64,000 nucleotides of DNA from Paracentrotus lividus (GCA_940671915.1 CALNVZ010000641.1:2981552-3045551), one strand, 5' to 3'. Positions 26,001-34,760 are shown, numbered from the stretch's first letter. Notes: generated by a model not told the origin, from the sequence alone. Numbers and translations are program-made.

Positions 26001-28086
26001 TCTTACCATTGATAACGGTTATCCTACCACTGGCAAAGCAAACCTCACTTAAGGTCCGGTCCCACTGGCAGGAGGATTGATTGCGCATGAGTTGCGTATA
26101 CAAACTTCATTCATCCGCAACAAAAGACAAAACAAACAATCCGCAATTCATACGCAAATCATCCTAAAAAGCCAGTGGGACCGCGCCTTAAGATAGAGGG
26201 AGACGCACATCATAAAGATCTCACTCAATATCAGGTAAATCTACTACAGTGGAAATGCGTTATAATGAGGTCCTTGGGACTGTGGAAATTACATGTATCT
26301 TGTTATATGGGGGGGGGGGGGGAAGAAGGTTTTACAAAGGGCTGGGATCCGCAAAATTACCTCTTTAATAATAATAATAATAATTGTTATTTATTAAGCG
26401 CTATTACAAACATAAGATTTTGATCAGAGCGCTGAAATAACCTTAGATTCACACTTTGATACAAAAATCTCAGCTCAACTCTGCCATAAATCAGAGTAAA
26501 TTTGATGAATGTAGGAGCATGTTCTGGAGAGCTGCACTGATGCGCTGACCCATGTTTAAAACATAACATAACAGGAATCTTGTTATAATGAGTTTCCCGT
26601 TTATCAATGTTGGGGGGAGGGGTGATAATATTATCCTTTGTTTGGTAGAAATGGTCAGATGGTATTTACTTTGTCCACATGCAATTATGGTTATTCAACA
26701 CTTGAGATAGACGGAGCTCAACTTGGCTTGAGGCTACCCCCACCCCACAAAAAAAAACCCCACCAAACTATTAATAATTTAGAACAAGAAACCAGTTGTT
26801 TAAAAAGTTTGAATAAGAACTAAATCATAATATAATTGTTTCATATACTGCAAAATTGTGAATTCCCTCTAAATATTTGAATCATGGGGTCAGTTATCTG
26901 AGGTCAAGTATGTAGAAAAGATTGTACATCAAACATAATTTTGAACACTTCCACTTTTTTAATTAAAAAGTTTAATAAAGTGGAAACTGGTTATTACAAG
27001 ATTCCTGATCTAATTTTGCTGGTCCCAGCTTGTATTTTTTTTTAGGCCTCTGCCACCAAAGGTGGGAGCCATCATGTTTTCGGGTTGTCCGTATGTCCGT
27101 CTGTCTGTCACGTTTGTTTGTTATTGCGATATCTTAAGAACCATTTGAGATATCAACTTCAAACTTAAGGATAGTAAGTATCACCATAGGAATATGACCT
27201 GAGTAGATTTTGGAGTATGTAGGTCAAAAGTCAAGGGTCACAGGTCAAAATATGAAATTTCATGTATTGAGTTCGTTATCGCGATATCTCAAGAACCATT
27301 AGAGATATTAACTTGAAACTTGAGGATAGGAAGATGATCTGAATAGATTTTGGAGTATGTAGGTCTAGGGTCAAAGAGGTCAAAGTGTGTAATTCCATGT
27401 ATTGAGTTTGTTATCAAGATATTTAGAGAACCAGTTGAGATCTTAGCTTCAGACTTACATGTAGGGGTAGTATATATCCCCATAGGAAGAAGGTGTGATG
27501 AGATTTTAGATTATGTAGGTCAAAGTTCAAGGGTCACAGAGGTCAAAGTGTTTAAATCCATGTATTGAGTTTGTTATGGAAATATCTCGAGAACCAGTTG
27601 AGATATGAGCTTCAAACTTCAGAGGGTAGTATGTATCACCATAGGAAGATGGTCTAATTAGATTATGGATTATGTAGGTCAAAGGTCAAGGGTCACAGAG
27701 GTAAAAAATTTTAAGGGAAAATAAATACATGAAGGTGCCATATATTTCTGATCTGGCAATGGCGGAGGCATATAATTTGACCATGCGCGGTTGAGGATTC
27801 ATCTTGTTTTACCCTGATATAACGAGATTCCTGACATAACAGCTAATTTTCATGTTCCCAAGGACCTTGTTGTACATGTAACAAGTTTATGATACATAGA
27901 AACCAGTCACAGTAAAAAAAGATACCCCAAGATTTTTACAAATGAAAAAAGAAAAAAGTTTCAAAACAAATATTGTTACTTAATAATTTACTCATTGAGT
28001 TTTTCCATTCTTTGTTGTTTCTACAGCCACCTATGGAAAATCCATCAATGAGTGACTGGTTGGCGTACCTACAAGATAAGCTCTGA
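7600..28086 (+). CDS. Coiled-coil protein with two C-terminal RWD-like segments (KNL1-like layout), 11 exons
   Basis: Exons (GT-AG, all phases agree): 7600-7637, 13375-13486, 15338-15455, 16252-16353, 18005-18069, 19138-19242, 21181-21377, 21780-21960, 23725-23867, 25768-25936, 28027-28086. The sum is 1290 nt, 429 residues plus TGA. The first exon encodes MNETAERIQEIRR and joins VLGEIPNPQ as one continuous helix, which is why I prefer it to the DED exons as the start. Residues about 45-245 are heptad-rich coiled coil (EELRNSKQEVEDLEEKL and similar). Residues about 246-345 (SNIRVQDQTVTFDLM ... AELKMTFT) and 335-410 (VLQEVEMLRHQY ... CTLTIDNGYP) resemble two RWD domains, the second with the YP turn typical of the fold. 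The end is SDWLAYLQDKL. Coiled coil plus tandem RWD is the layout of the KNL1 C-terminus, which binds the Mis12 complex at kinetochores; that identity is inference and there is no MELT-repeat region. AATAAA is at 28122. Confidence 0.75.
7982..9600 (-). mobile_element. Non-LTR retrotransposon reverse-transcriptase fragment
   Basis: Read on the minus strand the order is: KATGPDGIAEEILKFYADEI (about 9450), FKKGDKSKASNYRPVSITS, QHGFRPGRSCETQL, SGVPQGTVLGPLLFISFIND, FADD (the catalytic Asp pair, about 8790), then EYCSSIWNPHMNKDILQIE and EAVQRRAARF near the C-terminus. It ends in a long poly(A), seen as the T run 7982-8011. Several frame breaks and stops show it is dead, and the 5' part with the endonuclease is absent. 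The motif spelling fits the Jockey/CR1/L2/Rex1 group. It sits inside intron 1 of the plus-strand gene, in antisense orientation. The 7640-7981 stretch holds only a (TCTATG)n run and GC-rich sequence. Confidence 0.9.
9737..9897. repeat. Short repeat shared with the 5' region of the minus-strand gene
   Basis: Left half (AGGCAGAAATATTCCACCGT) matches 62512-62585; right half (GTTTAACCAATGCAATCC through CCTTCGGTCTA) matches 63240-63293. The halves are about 15 bases apart here but about 640 bases apart at the other locus. Ends are CTAGGC and GGTCTAG. The 9600-9736 stretch before it shows no recognisable feature. Confidence 0.7.
10184..10542. mobile_element. TA-flanked MITE with about 95-bp inverted repeats
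   Basis: Ends GACCGAGGCTGCTCTGTC and its exact inverse GACAGAGCAGCCTCGGTC are flanked by TA on both sides (10182-10183 and 10543-10544). The arms continue to the AATGCAGTG/CACTGCATT blocks. TA duplication points to the Tc1/mariner superfamily as the source of mobility. Confidence 0.8.
10985..11850. repeat. Mixed repeat remnants with mariner-like ends
   Basis: Three TACAGGG starts (about 10985, 11013 and 11347; for example TACAGGGTGTGC and TACAGGGTGATGC) resemble ends of mariner-type elements, but no complete pair was found. The following 11430-11760 stretch is unlike its surroundings (phrases such as ATATCTCGGGAACCACTGG) and may be another repeat. No gene seen. Confidence 0.35.
11987..12214 (-). 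mobile_element. LINE C-terminal fragment
   Basis: The minus frame reads YGSEAWTITADMTKRLASCE then LLRQMLKIKGSDRVTNKEVF, a well-known region just after the reverse transcriptase in RTE/Jockey-type LINEs. Only about 75 codons remain. It abuts a truncated copy of the MITE family described at 22047-22472, which suggests one inserted in the other or a shared breakpoint. Confidence 0.75.
12216..12360 (-). mobile_element. Truncated copy of the ACAGTCTGTGTCAAA MITE family
   Basis: Reverse complement of the middle part of the elements at 22047-22472 and 31938-32396: shared blocks CTTTCTTCTGCAATTTTTTT, CATTTGGTGC, ATCAAGAA and GGCCATGAATTCAGCGC. Both ends are missing. Confidence 0.65.
12445..12700 (-). 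mobile_element. tRNA-derived SINE
   Basis: On the minus strand there is an RNA polymerase III A box TGGCGCAGTGG (12675-12685) and a perfect B box GGTTCGAATCC (12631-12641), with CTCATAA between them like the elongator tRNA-Met anticodon loop. Acceptor and anticodon stems do not pair well, and an unrelated body of about 150 bases follows (GGCGCTGCTCAGCGGCTGCT block near 12530), so this is a SINE and not a working tRNA. The 3' boundary near 12445 is uncertain. Confidence 0.8.
14400..15275 (+). repeat. AT-rich LINE-like 3' region with (ATTGAA)n tail
   Basis: Sequence with GTCTGTAGGCCCATTG near 14440 and GTTTAACAAACACGTAACC near 15080 leads to ATTGTGGAAAATAAACTTGAA and then ATTGAA repeats ending about 15268. 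The tail style matches CR1/L2-group 3' ends. No coding part was found; there may be more than one element. Low certainty. Confidence 0.35.
16551..16965. mobile_element. TTAA-inserted element, right side cut by assembly gap
   Basis: Starts AGGGATGCAGTAACATTG directly after TTAA (16547-16550) and aligns along its length with the complete copy at 55047-55507 (shared blocks AATTTATTGGATTTAGCTCA-like, AAGATATCTTC, GGCTAAGCTTGC). The gap at 16966-16983 lies where the copy would end. Confidence 0.7.
16966..16983. other. Assembly gap (18 N)
   Basis: A run of 18 N. Left of it is one TTAA-element family, right of it (16984-17101) the right end of another (AGTAAAAAGTCAGCAAGC, ending AGGG before TTAA 17102-17105). 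Confidence 1.
19269..20642 (+). mobile_element. Helitron-like element, copy 1, eight internal tandem units
   Basis: Starts near TTTTTATGCCTCCGCCACCG, then a (GTCC)n run, then eight units of about 145 bases beginning at about 19356, 19501, 19673, 19816, 19961, 20113, 20262 and 20389 (each with TAACTTAAGAACCG-like and AACTTCAAACTTGG-like blocks and AGGTCAAAGGTCA). The 3' end carries GACCGTGCGCGGTC, a perfect hairpin, then GAAGATTCAT and CTAG followed by T. A hairpin about 10 bases before a terminal CTRR, with a T after it, is the Helitron 3' signature. Sub-terminal GCCTCCG and CGGAGGC are inverted. No Rep/helicase gene, so it is non-autonomous. The 5' boundary is approximate. Confidence 0.65.
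22047..22472. mobile_element. MITE, ACAGTCTGTGTCAAA family, copy A
   Basis: Begins TATACAGTCTGTGTCAAA and ends TTTTTTGACACAGAGTGTATA, flanked by TA-containing sequence as in Tc1/mariner MITEs. About 90 percent alike by eye to copy B (31938-32396). It contains the block ATGAATTCAGCG and the ATCTTGAGATATGACC stretch. Confidence 0.75.
22660..23640 (+). pseudogene. Ladder of decayed tandem copies of the exon at 23725-23867
   Basis: Partial copies of the start of the LGQEILDCSDVISEAI exon with flanking intron lie at about 22668, 22988, 23177, 23354 and 23545, alternating at about 180-190 bases (full period 366-371). Copies 22988 and 23354 keep a CTTCAG acceptor and read LGQEILDCSDVI then a short tail and stop; 23177 and 23545 read IGQEILDCTDVISED-like and lose frame sooner. 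All lack the second half of the exon and its donor. The whole block including the intron TTGCTTAAATATTA segment is amplified. A short unrelated insert at about 22795-22862 resembles part of the element at 47938-48702. Confidence 0.85.
24643..25092. mobile_element. MITE with CTGTGTTTCACC ends, nested in the fold-back element
   Basis: Ends GCTGTGTTTCACCAAATCGT and an inverse ACGACTTAATGGTAAAACAG with shared CGTTCATAAG / CGTAACTTTACAAACG blocks. Without its own insert (24698-24987) it is about 160 bases. Further copies are at about 34489-34610, 35823-35990 and 50227-50362, each holding ATTCGTAAC and a GAACGACTGG-like arm. Confidence 0.7.
24698..24987. mobile_element. TTAA-inserted 290-bp MITE (third nesting level)
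   Basis: Flanked by TTAA at 24694-24697 and 24988-24991. Ends CCATTTAGCACCTAGA and TTTAGGTGCTAAAGGG are inverted repeats. TTAA duplication is characteristic of piggyBac and Kolobok superfamilies. Confidence 0.8.
25966..26236 (+). pseudogene. Duplicate of the exon at 25768-25936, split by a MITE
   Basis: Immediately after the functional exon's donor the sequence repeats: GATTGTATGTACTCTTACCA, TTGATAACGGTTATCC and CACTGGCAAAG, then an insertion (26053-26187), then ATAGAGGGAGACGCACATCA and the duplicated donor TATCAGGTAAAT. The copy starts inside the exon and has no acceptor, so it is probably not spliced in. Confidence 0.85.
26053..26187. mobile_element. TTAA-inserted 135-bp MITE
   Basis: TTAA on both sides (26049-26052, 26188-26191). 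Ends GGTCCGGTCCCACTGGC and GCCAGTGGGACCGCGCC are inverted. The empty site can be read from the parental exon, where the same place reads CTCACTAAGATAG. Confidence 0.85.
26638..26720 (+). pseudogene. Third, older copy of the same exon
   Basis: AATGGTCAGATGGTATTTAC and AATTATGGTTATTCAACACT correspond to the GQIVCTLTIDNGYP part of the exon at 25768-25936, with substitutions throughout. No splice sites are conserved. Confidence 0.6.
27036..27806 (+). mobile_element. Helitron-like element, copy 2, four internal tandem units
   Basis: Same plan as 19269-20642: GGCCTCTGCCACCAAAGG start, TGTTTTCGGGTTGTCCGT block, four units of about 150 bases (about 27115, 27270, 27410, 27570), then GGCGGAGGCATA, a hairpin-like GACCATGCGCGGTTG, GAGGATTCAT and CTTG. 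The terminal CTTG departs from CTRR, and the hairpin is weaker, so this copy looks older. It interrupts a short GTTATAACGAG-type repeat whose pieces flank it. Confidence 0.6.
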
Positions 28087-28105
28087 AACACATCATCAAA
28101 TCTTG

Positions 28106-28432
28106 GTGCGTTCACGGTCCAAATAAAAATTTAAACAGAACTTGAATCATGGTACATAATATAGAAAACAATCACCATCATCAGTGCACCGTTTATGGTC
28201 AAAGATTTGATACTGAATATACATGGATTATCTTTAAATTCCCCACTCTCAGTTGCAGCTTTCTGCATTGGCAGCTTTCCTTAGAATGGAGCCTTGAAAA
28301 AAAAATGTTTAGTTACATGACCGGAAATTGGAACTATAAATGCAACCTTCTTTCACTATCTGTGTTTTGTACTCGCGTTATGCATCATGATTGATGTTTC
28401 TGTTTAAATTTTAAAATCGACCGTGAACGCAC
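28106..28432. mobile_element. MITE forming the 3' end of the plus-strand gene
   Basis: Ends GTGCGTTCACGGTC and GACCGTGAACGCAC are exact inverses; arms continue through TTTAAACAGAA / TTCTGTTTAAA. It starts 20 bases after the stop codon. The left arm contains AATAAA (28122-28127); another AATAAA is outside at 28449-28454. Confidence 0.8.
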
Positions 28433-31400
28433 TATCTGTCATTGTGTAAATAAACGAGGAGATGCATTAGTATTAAAGTCAGTATGAACTAGCAGCCTTG
28501 TATAGCGCCACCTCAAGACCTTAACTACTTGATTCTGCCCCGATTCCTAACCCATAATGCAGCATCCTTAATAGTGTAGTCTTATAATTCAGGCCCATTT
28601 GAATAAAAACACACTTTTTCACTGCTCAATGAATTCACACCATGATATTATGTTGCCAAGTATCAAAACCCGTATTTTTCCCCTCGTAACATTTTAGTTT
28701 CCTAATACAAATTAAATTGTAGGTTAATTTATGAACTATTTTGTTAGTAGTTATCTCAAAAGGTATACTTTAATACTATCTATTTATAACACACAGTCAA
28801 TGAGAGTATTGCTCAGTTCGCTCTCACTTTGAAGACAATCATGTAGAGGAAGATGAACCTTGAAGACCTACAGTCTACAGTTGCATTCAGATACATTCAC
28901 CTTTCCCTATGTTCTATAGCAAATCAAGCAGTATTGTGAAGTTTATTAACTAGGGAAGGGAATAGTAATATGGGGACAATTACGAAGACATCAAAAACAG
29001 AAAAATCAGAAGTATACTCTGATCACATATTTGCGTCAACTCATATGGACAAAAAAATTGGCTCAGTTGTCTTCAAGAAATGTTTTTTCTAACACAAATA
29101 TGCCAACACTGCACTATGCACCCAACCACTGCCCCTCCTGTCTATATAATTTCCCTTCCCCTTCACCATGTGCAGATAATCCAGACCATTTCAAGACCTG
29201 ACTGGGCTTTTCAAGAAGAGATTTAGATTTTTTTTTTTTTTTGGGGGGGGGGGTCAATCTGACCCCCCCCCCCTCGGATGGTCCGATCGCCGCGAAATTT
29301 TGCACGAACTTCGCTGCACTATAAAGGGTATCGCTGATATGTTTTTTTCGAAAAGAGAATTCACATTTAATTTATGCTAATTTATGCATACTCACGTATG
29401 CAAATTAGATGCTTTTTTATTGGAATCATTAATATTTCATTAATAAACATAGTTATGAAGCTCAATTTTTTTCTAAAATTTGCTGAGTAACAAAGTCAAC
29501 AGTATTGAATTGACAAATTCAGAAATTTCAAATTAATACTTTTGTATTCTATTGATTTTATTTCTTATGTATTTCTTTGTTTTTGTAATTTTTTATGCTT
29601 GAGAGATTGGCCTTACATGCGATTACATAATATTGTGTAACGTGACAACGGAGCGTCCGATTTTTTCGAACCGAACTTGGTGTCAAAAGTTGCGGGACAC
29701 TTGAAAGAAAAAAGTCATAAAACGCCAGGTCGCGATTTGCAGCGGTTGGGCAGCAGTCGCAGATTTCGTACAGGGGAGGGGGGGGGGGGGGGGGGGGTGT
29801 CAAATTGACCCCTCCAGTCAGAATAGGGTTAAAGGAAGCGCTACTGCACCCTACCCTACCATGTGAACATCTTCCACTTTTCACAGATTAGGGTCATGGA
29901 CGATGCCAACACCCTTGATGCAAATATGTATTCACCAGCAAAAAAGATGTTGTCGACCATCAACTTAAAGTTCATTAACTACGTTCTTTATGTGCATTGC
30001 CTATGTAACTTTAATCTGCCAGGGCTACCGTAGTTTGAAATCTCATCCAGCCCAAGGGGTGGGGTGGGGATGGCTTATCTGGCCTTTCTGAGATCTTGGC
30101 CGTCGACAGCGCAATTACAATGAAAATTGGCATGCATGTCCCCTGTGACATAAGCTCTACAATTTTATAGCTTGGTTTCCGAAAATGTTTTGATTTATAC
30201 ATATTAATTATGTTAATTCATGCATGAAATTATACATTTTTGTTCCAAATGATAAAGCTCAAATTATGCACATTCTTGTCCAGATACTCTGTACTACAAA
30301 AAAAAAAAATGAAAATAAAAATAAATAAATGCATATTAAACCTACAGGAATGGAAAATTCCAAATCCAAATGTTATGTAGATACATGTATATATATTTTA
30401 ATAACTGTACATATATGTAAATATAAATTTGGTTCAGATGTGTTATTGAGAATGTTGCTGGAAACTAAGCTGCTGTGTACAAATAAAGATAAGACATCAA
30501 TTACCCACAACTACAATGCATTGTTTTTTGTTACATTTATCAAATATAGAATTTCCATTGATATTATCATGGATTCATGGTCTGGTTATCTGTACCATAA
30601 GAATTGAATATTTTTAAAGCTTTTCCATTCAAATACATGTATGTTCTGTTTATCTGTACCTTAAGAATTGAATCTAACAATTGTACCATTTCAAGAAAGA
30701 CATAACAGCCACACATAGGTCAACAAACTATGACCCAAATTCCTCCTTGTTTAGGCCCCCTACATATTTGATGTACAATGTACATTTCCCAAGGTGTAAA
30801 ATTAATTTGGATGTAAATTTCATCCTGCTTGAGTGTAAATTTCACTATTTGATTGACAGGTGGCATATTTATAATTAATTTGCTTGTTGATTTCTTGTTA
30901 ATTTCATGACACTAAAATTCATGGGTGGTGAATTATTTTTTTATTCTGGTCTACACCTGTATTATGTAGGTTTCATGATTCCTCATAGATAGTTTCAGAA
31001 GGCTACTTTTCTTTTTAATGGTTGTGATTTGCTCAGGTTTAGTTCAGCTCAGTTTAATTTATTTAAAAATAAAACATCACAATAAATAAAATATTTTTAT
31101 CAGTTCATTAATGACCACATGCATGTATCATGTAGGGTAGACAGTAATGTTTTTCTTCTAAGAATATTTGCTCACAATTCTTACAGTTCTCTCTTAACTA
31201 AACCCATTATGTACTTTGCTAAATGAATGTACTTAAATTTCCAGCAGAATTAGCACCTACCGACCCTAGCTTATTGGCTACAGGGGAAGGGGGGGGGGTA
31301 GGATTCACATGGGCACACATGTGTTTGTACATGCATGTGTTCAGTACTGGAAGATTTCTTTCAATGCAATTAACTTTGTTCCAAGTAACTTACTATAACA

Positions 31401-31463
31401 GGACTGGACTGTATAAAGATTGCTGTAGTTCACTCCCATTATAACGAGCACAGATACAAGACT
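28433..31463. other. Intergenic sequence, no gene recognised
   Basis: Space between the convergent genes. The 29240-29828 stretch resembles the 47938-48702 family: a G run with TCAATCTGACCCCC on the left, AAAAAGTCATAAAACGCC and CAGTCAGAATAGGG before TTAA (29829-29832) on the right, with the left terminus degraded. The remainder is AT-rich with poly-A and poly-G runs; short frames at 29558-29884 and 30011-30202 have no domain. Confidence 0.6.
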
Positions 31464-31809
31464 ACGGTGATGAGGTTTACGGTTCACCACATGGTTAGTC
31501 CTAAAAAGGACAGTTAGAGAAAGTGGAAGAGGAAATGAAGAGTTACAGAAGGTTACACTCCTGAAGTTGGACAGTCAACCTGTCCGAAACGTCGAGCACT
31601 CTCTACTACTAATCAAGCCTTCCTCGCATCTCGTCTTCTCAACTGGTTTACAGTCCTTTTCAAGACTAAGATTACCTCTAATTCTACTCTCTACTCTCTA
31701 TCTCGCCTATCAATTTTCTACTTTCTGTAACTCTCCATTTCCTCTTCCACTTTCTCAAACAGTCCTTTTTAGGACTAACCACATGGTGAACCGTAAACCT
31801 CGTCACCGT
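31464..31809. mobile_element. Element with 85-bp inverted repeats and a hammerhead-like core
   Basis: The left arm begins ACGGTGATGAGGTTTACGG and continues through GTTAGTCCTAAAAAGGAC and GTGGAAGAGGAAATG; the right arm is its inverse with few differences. Between them 31561-31590 reads CTGAAGTTGGACAG, a five-base loop, CTGTCC and GAAAC, resembling hammerhead ribozyme stem II with flanking CUGA and GAAA. Such motifs are known in Penelope-like and other retroelements. The minus and plus frames here are not genes. Confidence 0.65.
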
Positions 31810-31937
31810 ATTCGAATCCACCATGCAAGCATCTACCTTCAGACACCATTAGATACAACATTTTGTTATGACCTACATGTAATTATTTGTGTTCCAATTC
31901 TACATATTGTTGTAGCTAAGTACATGTATGTGTTTAG

Positions 31938-32396
31938 TACAGCCTGTGTCAAAAAAATAGTACAAGTGGAAAACATTTTTTTAGAGTATAAAAATTAATC
32001 ACATTCTAAAAGTGTTTGATATTTCCATAAAGATGGAAAATCAGGCTTTCTTCTGCAATTTTTTTCATCCCATTTGGTGCAGTAGATCTTGAGATATGAC
32101 CAGTTTTCTATAATCAAGAAGAAATGTCCTTTGCGCATGCTTTTCTATGGGTTTCGCACGCAATAGCCATGAATTCAGCGTACCGAAACAATAGATGTGT
32201 GCAATTTCGATTAGCTCATCGCCGCATAAAATTTAGCATAACTTTTGTTACAACTTTAGGCAAATTATACAAAGTGCATCAGCAAGAAGAATCTTTTGGC
32301 TTTAAGTCGGTACCGCATCCACACATCATTTGAGAAGATTTCATACCTAAATAATTTTTTTCCGACTGTACCATTTTTTTTCGACACAGACTGTAT
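31938..32396. mobile_element. MITE, ACAGTCTGTGTCAAA family, copy B
   Basis: Starts TACAGCCTGTGTCAAAAAAA and ends TTTCGACACAGACTGTA, followed by TA. Collinear with copy A at 22047-22472 and includes a segment (CTTTCTTCTGCAATTTTTTT) that copy A has lost. Confidence 0.75.
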
Positions 32397-32896
32397 AACA
32401 AGATTTCTGTACAGAAAGGCAATTGGCCTAGTCCTGTGCATCTTTTAAGACTGGACCGTATAAAGATTTAGTATACAATCCACTCAAGTTGACTGTAATT
32501 TCACTCAATAACTCTAATATAAATACATGTACAACAAATTCATTCTTTTAATAATGACATTTAATTGTGCTAACAAAAAGGTTTACATATTGTACATTTT
32601 GTTACAAAATATTAAGTCTTCTACGACATCTGAAGTAAAAGTGAAACAATCGGCTATAACATGGTTGAGGAAACCATTTGTTCGCTCGCACAGCATCAGC
32701 ACTAAATAGTCTTCTATGGACCGAGAAGAATGAACGATAGTGTCCTAAACAATAATGCCAAACTTTAAAACTTTTGAGACATCCTAGTCTAATCAGTATC
32801 ATGATCATATGATAACAAGGAGAAAAAAAAATCAATGAAAATATTTTGGTGGAACTCTGCCTGAGATCTTTTCTCTGGAGAGCACATTTTAAAGAG

Positions 32897-33745
32897 TTTC
32901 ATTCCAAAAGGGACTAAATCTACTTTTGGAGATTTTGAGGAAATCACTGATTTTTTATTTATCACGTTACCGTGAACCATATGACTTAATTTTGGTCCAC
33001 ATGTTGTACAATTGCCCTAAGCAATTTTAATAACAATTTAAAAAATTTAGCTATAAATTTTTTTTAATCAATTTTTGAAATTTTAATTTCTATGGATTTA
33101 GTCCCTTTTGGAATGAAACTCCTGTAAATCGTCTATTTACCCAATAAAACATCACATATTTGCTTAATTGAAGTATTTAGTGAGCTAAAAATGTGTTAAA
33201 ATGTTATACTGAAGGTGTATGAATAAAATAAAAGTAAAAATTTTAAATTTTGAAGAATTTTTTTTCCCGCCAAAAACTGATATTCAGTGGGTTCAAATAT
33301 TTCATTCCAAAAGGGACAAAATCCAAGAATATTCATAAAATTCTTAAAAATAAATCAATTTTATCAAAATTTTCTTTCAAGATCCTAGATCAATAGCTAC
33401 AGCCTGTGTGCAAAAATCAGAATATGTCTCTGACCAGAACATATTTAAAGTTAAGATATTTTATTAAAATTTTCTTTCAAGATCCTAGATCAATAGCTAC
33501 AGCCTGTGTGCAAAAATCAGAATATGTCTCTGACCGGAACATATTTAAAGTTAAGATATTTCGAATCCACATGGATTTAGTCCCTTTTGCAATGAAACAG
33601 AAATTTAAAACATCAAAATATTTTTTTCCAAAAAAAATTTGGAATGCGATGTAGGCCATTTTAATCCCTTGTACTAGGTCCATATATTTAGCTTTAAAAA
33701 TTAACTTTGGTCAAATATGGATTTAGTCCCTTTTCGAATGAAGCT
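32897..33745. repeat. Two small elements with TTTCATTCCAAAAGGGAC ends, plus a solo end
   Basis: Inverted pairs of TTTCATTCCAAAAGGGAC/GTCCCTTTTGGAATGAAA lie at 32897-33123 and at 33303-33595; a further single end is at 33717-33745. Inside the second, a 100-base unit is duplicated head to tail (33361-33460 and 33461-33560) with only a few differences, so that duplication is recent. Confidence 0.75.
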
Positions 33746-34639
33746 CTTCATTTTTTCAACGTTAACATTATTAACAATCATTGGAAAACAAGGATGGGAA
33801 ATTGTACGCAACACTACAAGTGCTACAGGACCTTTTGCTTTGTCACATACTATTTACAAGAGAATATCTTTACATTATACAAACTTCATTATAGTTCAAT
33901 ACTAATACTAAACGATACTGAATTTTATACAAACTTACAAAACAGTTTACTACAATAGGCTTCCCACGTTATTTATAGAAGAACAAAATTTCCAGATTTT
34001 TCCTTCACAGATTTTCAAATTACGGGACAACTATTTTGACCTATTTCGAAAAGCCGTGGGAATGAATGTAGTGATCGTGAAAATAGACTGACAACTTCAT
34101 ATCACACTCCCTGCCTTCTCTTTCTCAAACTATAAAATTTCCCATGACTGGGGGGAAAAAACCCCTCATTTTCAGGTAGAGTAGGAACCCTAATATAATA
34201 CACGACATGTACATTGTATCTCATCACATATCAAGTGGAATGATCAAATAAACTAATATTGATTTGCCACTTTCAATGTAATATACCGTAACACCTGCAT
34301 CACATCCCCACACATTCTATTGCTCGAGGAATCTAAGGATCTAGCAAAAACTTGCAAATATTGCAATGAAAGTTTTCTTCTTGCACTTTCACACTAATTC
34401 AAGTACATGTTAATGTGTATACTTTATGTGTGTTCGGTACTCAAATTAAAACCTTTTTTTTTGGGGGGGGGGGTCAGCAAGTGGTTTGTTAACTTACAAG
34501 TGACTTCATGAACGACTGAAACATGTTCTCTGGAGCTATAGTAATCACATGTGCTTAATAATTTTGCATAAGAACTGATCACCAGTCCTTTGTAACAGTG
34601 TTGCAACCCCCCCCCTCCCCCCCCCTCAGGCTTTGCAGG

Positions 34640-34760
34640 AGTCTGCATAGCAGTATCGGCACTTTTACCCAGGGCTTGGAATGACTCCTCAGATGAGATG
34701 GTGATGTTTGTTTGAACGGTACTGGATGTCTATATGCTGCAATGTATTGGGGGGGGGGGG
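34640..34760 (-). pseudogene. Decayed copy of the last exon of the minus-strand gene
   Basis: TTTTACCCAGGGCTTGGAATG then ACTCCTCAGATGAG-type sequence parallels the exon's TTTCACCCGGGGGTTGGAGTG and ATTCCTCGGGCGTG. On the minus strand it reads PQYIAAYRHPVP against HQYMPPYNQPAP of the real exon. It lies 50-170 bases beyond the stop codon and is interrupted by poly-G/C runs. Confidence 0.65.

Noticed and set aside
31567-31998. 143-codon plus frame
   Set aside because: Runs through two inverted-repeat elements and an AT-rich stretch; no domain and no codon signal.
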